Below, piece by piece: positions 57,534 to 64,000 of a stretch of DNA of 64,000 nucleotides (positions are counted from its first letter, which is position 1; each line of letters opens with the position of its first letter). Where the stretch lies: positions 297,562,146 to 297,626,145 of the forward strand of contig OW240916.1 in NCBI GenBank assembly GCA_933207985.1, read 5' to 3'. This DNA is from Pelobates cultripes. Lineage: Eukaryota > Chordata > Amphibia > Anura > Pelobatidae. Both the position numbers and the translations under genes were made by a program. The notes under the pieces were generated by a model, which saw only the letters and a list, made by a program, of their open reading frames with translations, was not told where the DNA came from and ran no database searches.

Positions 57534-57810
57534 TTAAAGGACCACTACAGACACCCAGATCACATCAGCTCAATGAAGTGGTCTGGGTGCCAGGTCCCTC
57601 TAGTATTAACCCTACAGCTGAAAACTGCTAGGTTTCATTGAGGGTTAATCAGTGAGAAGACACTGAACGTCCATAGGAAAGCATTGAGTAATGCTTTCCT
57701 ATGGGCGGTTTGAATGCGCGCGCGGCTCTTCTCGTGCATGTGCATTCGGAGCGGAGAGGCGGAGGGATCCCCAGCGCCATGGAAGTCCGGCGCTGGAGAA
57801 AGGTAAGTGC
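57534..57810. mobile_element. TTAA-family element, left part
   Basis: TTAAAGGACCACTACAGACACCCAG-type start, GTGGTCTGGGTGCC hairpin partner, then AAAGCATTGAGTAATGCTTTCC hairpin (57677-57700). The right TTAA end is absent. Confidence 0.7.
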
Positions 57811-58161
57811 TGAAGACACACACACACACTCTCACGAACAGACGCATACACACTAGCTAACAGACACACACATTTACTGACAGACACACTCAGCGACAGA
57901 CATAAATACACACTCACTTACAAAACATACACTCTCACTGACAAACACACACTCACTAACAGACATCAAACAGACTCACTAACAGACACACACAAACACA
58001 CTCAGTAACAGACATTCACTAGCAGACACTCACTCAATAACACACACACACACACACTAACACTAACACACACACATGTTTTTTTTTTTTAAGTTTAATC
58101 CCCCCAGCCTCCCTACCTGTGGGAGAACTTGACGGGATTACCTGGGGTCCAGTGGTGTCCC

Positions 58162-58344
58162 CTGGCGGGCGCGCGAGGGAGCACTCTCCCTGGCTGAGTG
58201 CTTCCTGTTCAGCTCCCTCGCGCGCCACGTACTGATGCCGGAGCCGGAATATGACGTCATCTTCCGGCTGCGGTATCAGTGCGGTGCGCGAGGGAGCTGA
58301 AGAAGAAGCACTCAGGGGAGAGTGCTCCCTCGCGCGCCCGCCAG
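58162..58344. repeat. Hairpin with ATGACGTCAT at its centre (second copy)
   Basis: The left arm contains GCGCGCGAGGGAGCACTCTC and the right arm its complement. The centre ATGACGTCAT is at 58251-58260, flanked by CCGGAATA/CTTCCGG as in the copy at 1489. Confidence 0.85.
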
Positions 58345-58483
58345 CCAGCGTGGTGACACCAGGGCCAGCCTCGGGGGGCCCTGAGGTGGTCGGCTCCTGG
58401 GTCCCCCAGGAGAAGAGGCTGGCCACAGTGGCATATATACCAGGTCGCATATATACCCCGGTATGTATGCCACTGACCCAGGA

Positions 58484-58754
58484 CTGTTGCATTACCGAGC
58501 AATGCAGAGACTGAAGGCCAAATTTCTCTGCATGGGCCACTGTTACGACTAGATAGACCCCATCCCTCAAGATGTCTGGTCAGAACTACAGTGGGAATTT
58601 ACAAATGGGTGGTTGCGCACAAGAATGTGATAAACAATTCAATTATTTATAAACTATAAAATGGAATTAACACACAAAAAAAAAATACATAAATATAAAA
58701 AAATTACTCCAAAAAGTACTAAATTAGTCACAAATGCACACTGCTAAATAAAAC
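58484..58754. other. Unassigned, A-rich
   Basis: Nothing recognised. Confidence 0.3.
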
Positions 58755-59373
58755 ATAGAATGTGACGGAATCTAGTCTGCCCAATATTTTTTTTAAATAC
58801 TTTCATTAGTCCCTGACCTTATCTTAAGTCTATGATAGCCGTATGCCTATCCCACGCATGCTTAAACTCCTTTACTGTGTTACCCTCTACCACTTCAGCT
58901 GGAAAGCTATTCCATGCATCCACTACCCTCTCCGTAAAGAAATACTTCCTGATATTATTTTTAAACCTTTGCTCCTCTAATTTAAGACTATGTCCTCTTG
59001 TTGTGGTAGTTTTTCTTCTTTTCAATATAGTCTCCTCCTTTACTGTGTTGATTCCATTTATGTATTTAAATGGTTCTATCATACCCCCGTCTCGTCTTTC
59101 CTCCAAGCTATACATGTTAATTTCCTTCAACCTTTCCTTGTAAGCTTTATCCTGCAATCCATGAACCAGTTTAGTAGCCCTTCTCTGAACTCTCTGTAAA
59201 GTATCAATATCCTTCTGAAGATACGGTCTCCAGTACTGTGTACAATACTCCAAGTGAGGTCTCACCAGTGTTCTGTACAATGGCATGAGCACTTCCCTCT
59301 TTCTACTGCCAATACCTCTCCCTATACAACCAAGCATTCTGCTAGCATTTCCTTCTGCTCTGTTACATTGTCT
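58755..59373 (-). mobile_element. CR1/Rex1-type LINE, C-terminal part and tail
   Basis: Minus-strand 172-codon frame with LGCIGRGIGSRKREVLMPL, RPHLEYCTQYWRPYLQKDID, LEERRDGGMIEPF and VVDAWNSFPAEVVEGNTVK, nearly identical to the + strand copy ending at 35335. The tail reads AGACTAGATTCCGTCACATT. Confidence 0.9.
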
Positions 59374-60246
59374 AAAAACAAAACAAAGAAAAAATGAAAA
59401 GGGTGTGCCTTAAAAATAGTAATATAGATAATATATACAGGTGGATAATAAGATATAGTTCAAATGACTTAGCACTAGTCCAATGTAGTGTAATCCACAG
59501 TAGTAGGGAAAATTCTTGTAGAGCAGCAAATTTGGTAATTCATCACGGGTGTAGGCTTGTAATTCAGTAGAACATATGGGAAAGAAACAGGAAGACGGAA
59601 ATCCAATGGTACAGTAGGTAGATAAACTTGGATATTGGAATAATAGTAATAAGGTGCCTAGAATTTCCAGAGCTAAAATCCAGCTCTGGTATGGAATGCG
59701 TGAAGTGGAATAATCCCCACTTAAGGATATACGGAGTGTAACCAGTTGGGGAATGTATGTAGTAATGCAGTAGTCCAACAGTGGTGTGGTTCCAGCCAAA
59801 GTAAAAAGAATAAAATATAGTTCTCACTGTATCTTGCTATAATAGAAGGATAAAAGTATGAAATGTACTCACAGTGTATTGAGCAGGTTCACTGATCGAT
59901 GTACAGCATATGGGTGGTACAATCCCCACCTAAGGATTCTTTATGCTTCTTTTAGGCGATGAACAACAATGTAGTCTGGTTTAAAGCAAAATAAAAAAAA
60001 AGAAAAGAAAATGGCAACCAAGGTAGTTAGAGCCAAAAATTCCTTTATTATGAGAAAATAAAATACTTTTTCTAGACGCATTTCGCCTAGACAGACGTCT
60101 TCAAGTAGAAAATTCCTTTTTTCTTTGTTTTGTTTTTACTTATTTATAGGGGACCAGAGGGAACCCTTTTCTTAGGTGTGCTGCCTGTACCATATACACA
60201 CAATTCATTTCTTGTGGCACCTTAGCACTGATCCTATTCTGACCCT
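59374..60246 (-). mobile_element. 873-bp insert with a hammerhead-like fold, 15-bp target duplication
   Basis: TCTGTTACATTGTCT (59359-59373) recurs as TCTGTTACACTATCT (60247-60261), two mismatches in 15. The insert is not coding. Read on the minus strand, the ribozyme fold is followed by AATAAAG (60044-60050), as in the PLE tails. It may be a PLE-derived non-autonomous element. Confidence 0.6.
60068..60112 (-). ncRNA. Hammerhead-like fold, degenerate core
   Basis: Minus strand: stem I TTTTCTA/TAGAAAA is perfect over 7 pairs. The core reads CTTGAAGA (one extra T relative to CTGAAGA), the GAAA box is present, stem III is ATG/CGT and the predicted cut is after UC. Stem II is poor. Probably an inactive relic. 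Confidence 0.45.
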
Positions 60247-60410
60247 TCTGTTACACTATCTGCCTACCTTTAAGTCATCTGAAATAATCACCCCTAAATC
60301 CCTTTCCTCAGATGTTGAGGTTAGGACTCTATTAAATATTCTGTACTCTGCCCTTGGGTTTTTACGTCCAAGATGCATTATGCATTATCTAGCAATTATT
60401 CACAAATAAA
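60247..60410 (-). mobile_element. Same CR1/Rex1 LINE, continued
   Basis: Minus strand: CIMHLGRKNPRAEYRIFNRV, LTSTSEERDLGVIISDDLK, joining 59373 once the insert is removed. It is truncated at about 60405. Confidence 0.85.
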
Positions 60411-60918
60411 TGTCAGCAACAATACATATACTGAACAATTAAAAAGTATTACTATGCTCAGCAAAAACAGAAAGGGCTCTTATCACCTAAACGGTCATAA
60501 AAAAAAGAACTTCCAAAAGTCCAAAAAAATGATGATATAGATCAAGTTGGAGCTCACAATCAGACATAAAATGGGTGTAGATGACAGTACCTTAATGCGG
60601 GAGGCCCCAGCGCAGGTCAGATTCCCGGACTGAAGTTCTGAAACTCTAGAGTTCCATAGTAAGTAAAAAGAGGAACTGCAGAGCCGCTCAATAATTGGAA
60701 TTACCTAGTCAGCTCAGAGCGTGAGCCACACTGACAAGGCTTGACCGCACTGTCAATTTCCAGAATTGTAGCAGTGTAGCAGGCAGGTTATTCCACATAC
60801 AGCAATGAATCCCAAACTCTTAGCATGATCTCATTTGTCAACCATCAGGAGAGTGCACAGGCCACAAATAACAGGCTGACTACTATAAAATCAATAAACT
60901 GAAGGAAGAGTCCTTACA
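60411..60918. other. Unassigned sequence
   Basis: Nothing recognised. Confidence 0.3.
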
Positions 60919-60926
60919 AGCTAGAG

Positions 60927-61874
60927 CAGGGGTTCCCAAACACAGGGGTGCTGCGGAATGTTTCCCCGGTGCTGTGATTATATCCTCTAAGACCGTGACC
61001 AGGCACGTCTAATGTCAGTGGGCTGTCACTTCCTCCCAGCATCATGCAGGGAGACAGCGCGGGAGGTAGAGGAGGCAGCCACAGCATGAGGGGAGAGGAG
61101 CAGCAGCAGGACCAGGACTCCAAGCCACCCTCCTGGACACATAAGGTAAGCTCACAGGAGGGTGGCTAGAGATATTAAAAGTATCACGTGTGTGTGTGTG
61201 TGCATCAGGGTGTGTGAATGTGTTTGTGTGTCAGGGTGTGCAACTGTGTGTGTATATGTCAGTGTGCTTCTGTGTCAGTGTGTGCGCACACATCTGTGTG
61301 TGAGGATATGCATCTGTGTATGTGCATCTGTGTGTCAGAATGTGTTTTATGTCAGTATGTGTGTCTGTTTCATGGTGTGTGTATTTATCAGTGTATGCGT
61401 GTTTTAAGGTGTGTGTGTCCATATTAATTTGTGTGCATGTATGTCCATGTAAGTATGTATGTATATGTATGTGGTAGTGTATGTGCGTACATCCAAGCAG
61501 TCATACACCAGCACAACATACAAACACACTCCTGCAATCTAACACAAATATTATATATTATATAACACACCCCTTCACTCAAACACAAATAAATACTTCA
61601 CACAAATGTACATCCGCATTTAAAAGTGAACATTACATTCAGATACACCCCTGCAATCAAACGCAAACATTACATACAAACACACCCCTGTATTAAATCA
61701 CAATAACTATATACAAGCACCCCTTCAAACGCAAACACTGTACATTACACTGTAGCGCCAGTAAATGCCGCAGCGCTGTACAGATAAACAACCTAAAAAT
61801 TTCGACTTGAGGTGCCTTAGAAAAATATTTAAATCTTAAGGGCGCCTTGAATCTAAAAAGTTTGGGTGCCACTA
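60927..61874. mobile_element. Non-autonomous hAT element carrying a TG minisatellite
   Basis: The left end CAGGGGTTCCCAAAC and right end (reverse) TAGTGGCACCCAAAC bound it. The 8-bp duplication AGCTAGAG is perfect (60919-60926 and 61875-61882). Inside are TG-rich repeats (61188-61480), then CA-rich repeats with an AACACA spacer (61500-61745) and a small L2-tail-like piece (61752-61782). Confidence 0.9.
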
Positions 61875-61882
61875 AGCTAGAG

Positions 61883-62472
61883 GAAGAAAATCCAGACTCT
61901 GCAGTGGTGGGCAGCTTTCAGCAAGATTGGCAGCAGCAAAGGGCCAATGTTTTTCCCACATTTGCCATTATTGTGAGTGTCATACATCAAATCTAATTGC
62001 AGTTGGTATCAGTTCTGCTGATTACTTCACTTTGATAATCAGACATAGTTTCCAGACCTTCTGAAACTTTCTCACGAGGATCCACTTCTGCCCTTTCCTC
62101 TGCTCCTAACTAATCCCCTGGGGAACCCTAATCCTCTGGTCCTGCAAGACCACTTGCATCTGGTGGCTTGGACGCTTTCCAGGGTTCCTGGAATGTTGAT
62201 GGTCTATCACAGAGATCTAAGGACCCGTTATGAAACTCATGGACTCCTGGCACTAGAAGATGCTACCTTGCACCATGGAATTGGAGTGGAAATGGAATAG
62301 CTGGTGTTTGGAGAGGGATCTTGATCCCTTAACTGCTCCTGTTCACATAGTTCTTAATGTTCTATCCCACTTATTTTCCTTGGGTCAGTCCTATCACTAC
62401 ATCAATGTTAAGCAGTCGGTTAGTTCCGCTGCACATTTCCCGTTCCACAGGATTCCTATTGGTCAGGGTCCC
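61883..62472. other. Unassigned sequence
   Basis: Short open frames only. Possible retroelement-like wording but no motif I can name. Confidence 0.3.
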
Positions 62473-62831
62473 TTAAGGGGGCTCTCCAGTGCCAGAAAAA
62501 CGCCTGTGCCACGCACGCGCATTAGACCTCCACATAGGAAAGCATTACTTAATGCTTTCCTATGGGGATTTTGGCGATGCTGGAGGTACTCACGAACAGC
62601 GTGAGAACGTCCAACATCGTTTAAAACACTTTTCGTGTTCTAAGAACATGGAGGTCCCTCTAGTGGCTGTCTGATAGAGAGCCAATTGAGGAAGACTTAA
62701 CCCTGCAACGTAATTATTGCTGTTTATAAAAACTGCAATAATTACACTTGCAGGGTTAAGAGTAGTGGGAGTTGGCACCCAGACCACTCCAATGGGCAGA
62801 AGTGGTCTGGGTGCCTGGTGTCTCCCTTTAA
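62473..62831. mobile_element. TTAA-flanked MITE-like element
   Basis: TTAA at 62473 and 62828. The right end reads (reverse) TTAAAGGGAGACACCAGGCA. Internal hairpins: AAAGCATTACTTAATGCTTTCC, TTAACCCTGCAA with TTGCAGGGTTAA (62697-62757) and CACCCAGACCACT with AGTGGTCTGGGTG. Confidence 0.8.
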
Positions 62832-64000
62832 TTTGTTGGCAGTACTTCAAGATAGCACGCCCTCCATCTCCTCAATATACACATCTTAGAGATGTGGATT
62901 TAGTGCTTTGTTTTTTTCAGGAATGGCCATCCAATGAAGAATTGTTGTTTCGCCAACTGTCAGCAAAGTTCATCCTTTTATTTTGTCTTCTATTATTCTG
63001 ATGGATTTCGGAATGTTCGGGCATTTGATGTTGACAGTTTCTTTTTTCTCAAGTTTTGTTTTCGGTCTCAAGCCTGCATCAACAGCCCCTATGTCCCTTG
63101 CACCCACCATGCCCTCCTGAACCACTATCTCTAATGCACCAACAACTCCTATCCCTCTTTGCACTTAAAACAGACCCTATTGCTCCCTGCGCCCCTCCAT
63201 ACCTCTATCTCTCCTGCAACCAATCCCTAAGTGCACACACTAATGCTCCTATGCTATTGACCCTATCCCAAGCACACACTACAGTCTCTATCCCACACAC
63301 ACACAAACAACCCATATCCACAAACATTCTACAACACAAACATTCACATATTACACAGCAAACAGCAGCATTCACACACACAAACCCACAACGGGCCTCT
63401 GTTTGCACACTCTCGTAAGCAGCATCCCCACATTCAGCCTTCCTGCACATACATTTCACAGTGACACATGTAATATTGCATACAACCTCTTTACACACGC
63501 GCACGCAACTATTACAATCACTTATATAGCACCAACATATTCTGCAGCTTTAAAACTAAAATCTAGACAAACTACTCTAACACAACACGTTTGACATACA
63601 GAAAGTATTGCAAAACCATAACATGTGTCTGCCTGTGTGATCCACTGTAACCAGGTTTACTTCAAACTGAACGTAACCACCCACTTGCGTGCATGCATGT
63701 GTGTCTATCGCAGTCTCCACCTCTCACATTAAAGGAACACTATATCATTACGAATACAAATGTGCATTCCTAACACTATAGTGCCAGTTTCTCCATTTAG
63801 GTGACTGCATCCCCTCCCCCAAGAGGGTAAAAGTTAACTTGAGTTAATCTTGTTTTTTTTTTTATGCTGCACTGCTCTTTGTGTGGCTGACCCTGCCTCC
63901 TTGGCTGAGGTTATCAGTCTTGATTACCTTAACCAATCTAAGGCTTACTAATAGGAAAGGATTGGGAAGAAAGTACGCATGCGCAGCAAAAAATCGCTCC
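62832..64000. other. Unassigned, with a CA-rich run and a TTAA-element start
   Basis: CA-rich simple sequence covers 63280-63400. An L2-tail-like piece lies at 63512-63552. A TTAA-family terminus (TTAAAGGAACACTATA) begins at 63731 with a CACTATAGTGCC partner at 63774. No gene. Confidence 0.4.

Larger units (their letters stand above)
57369..58475. mobile_element. hAT element with nested pieces
   Basis: The left end CAGTGTCGTACACATGACC and right end (reverse) CAGTGGCATACATACCGGGG bound it. The 8-bp duplication ACCCAGGA is perfect (57361-57368 and 58476-58483). Inside are a second right-type terminus (57480-57516), a TTAA-family element start at 57534, a CA-rich array (57815-58080) and the CRE-centred hairpin. 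No transposase. Confidence 0.88.

Overview
This 64 kb window looks like nuclear DNA of an anuran amphibian. It is AT-rich and intron-rich and almost completely filled with transposable elements: a Penelope-like element (PLE), CR1/Rex1-, L2- and Tx1/L1-type LINEs, Tc1-like transposons, many TTAA-flanked and hAT non-autonomous elements, and solo LTRs. There are no bacterial-style operons or CRISPR arrays, and I found no convincing tRNA or rRNA gene. A 100-N run (48211-48310) marks an assembly gap. The species call is inference from repeat content and from one avidin-like gene; no search was possible.

The only host gene I can support is an avidin-like (biotin-binding protein family) gene on the + strand. 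Exon 1 (6445-6507) encodes a signal peptide, exon 2 (10953-11145) the first half of the barrel and exon 3 (12353-12452) the second cysteine and the conserved Trp/Leu/Arg stretch. A possible last exon lies 30 kb downstream at 42223, but this is weak. A second copy of the 5' flank plus exon 1 lies at 56074-56452, with an in-frame stop at codon 5, so the locus was duplicated and the second copy is at least partly dead.

Layout: 1-6170 GC-rich hairpins, a long TG-rich minisatellite and a LINE tail; 6171-13118 avidin exons 1-3 with a hammerhead-like ribozyme at 7572 and an L2 LINE split by a solo LTR; 13119-16718 Tc1 and hAT elements; 16718-20347 a large palindromic element; 20548-22639 a fold-back element broken by a solo LTR; 22640-23030 telomere-like repeats; 23508-24790 an L2 LINE on the minus strand. 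From 24850 to 35335 a CR1/Rex1 LINE is split by a TTAA element (25453-33203), itself split by two head-to-head PLE copies (26849-32590). 35466-39240 holds Tc1 and L1 relics. 43869-50377 holds hAT and TTAA elements. 50420-55770 is one L1/Tx1 LINE cut by three solo LTRs and a minisatellite-bearing insert. 56074-58475 holds the duplicated avidin 5' end and a hAT element. 58755-60410 is a second CR1/Rex1 LINE with an 873-bp ribozyme-bearing insert. The window ends in further hAT and TTAA elements.

The most notable signal is a set of five hammerhead-ribozyme-like folds (7572, 27193, 32202, 42515, 60068). All have a very short, loopless, self-complementary or near-self-complementary stem III. Two of them sit in the inverted PLE arms. 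Many insertions could be delimited exactly from target-site duplications, so a relative order of events can be read from the sequence alone.
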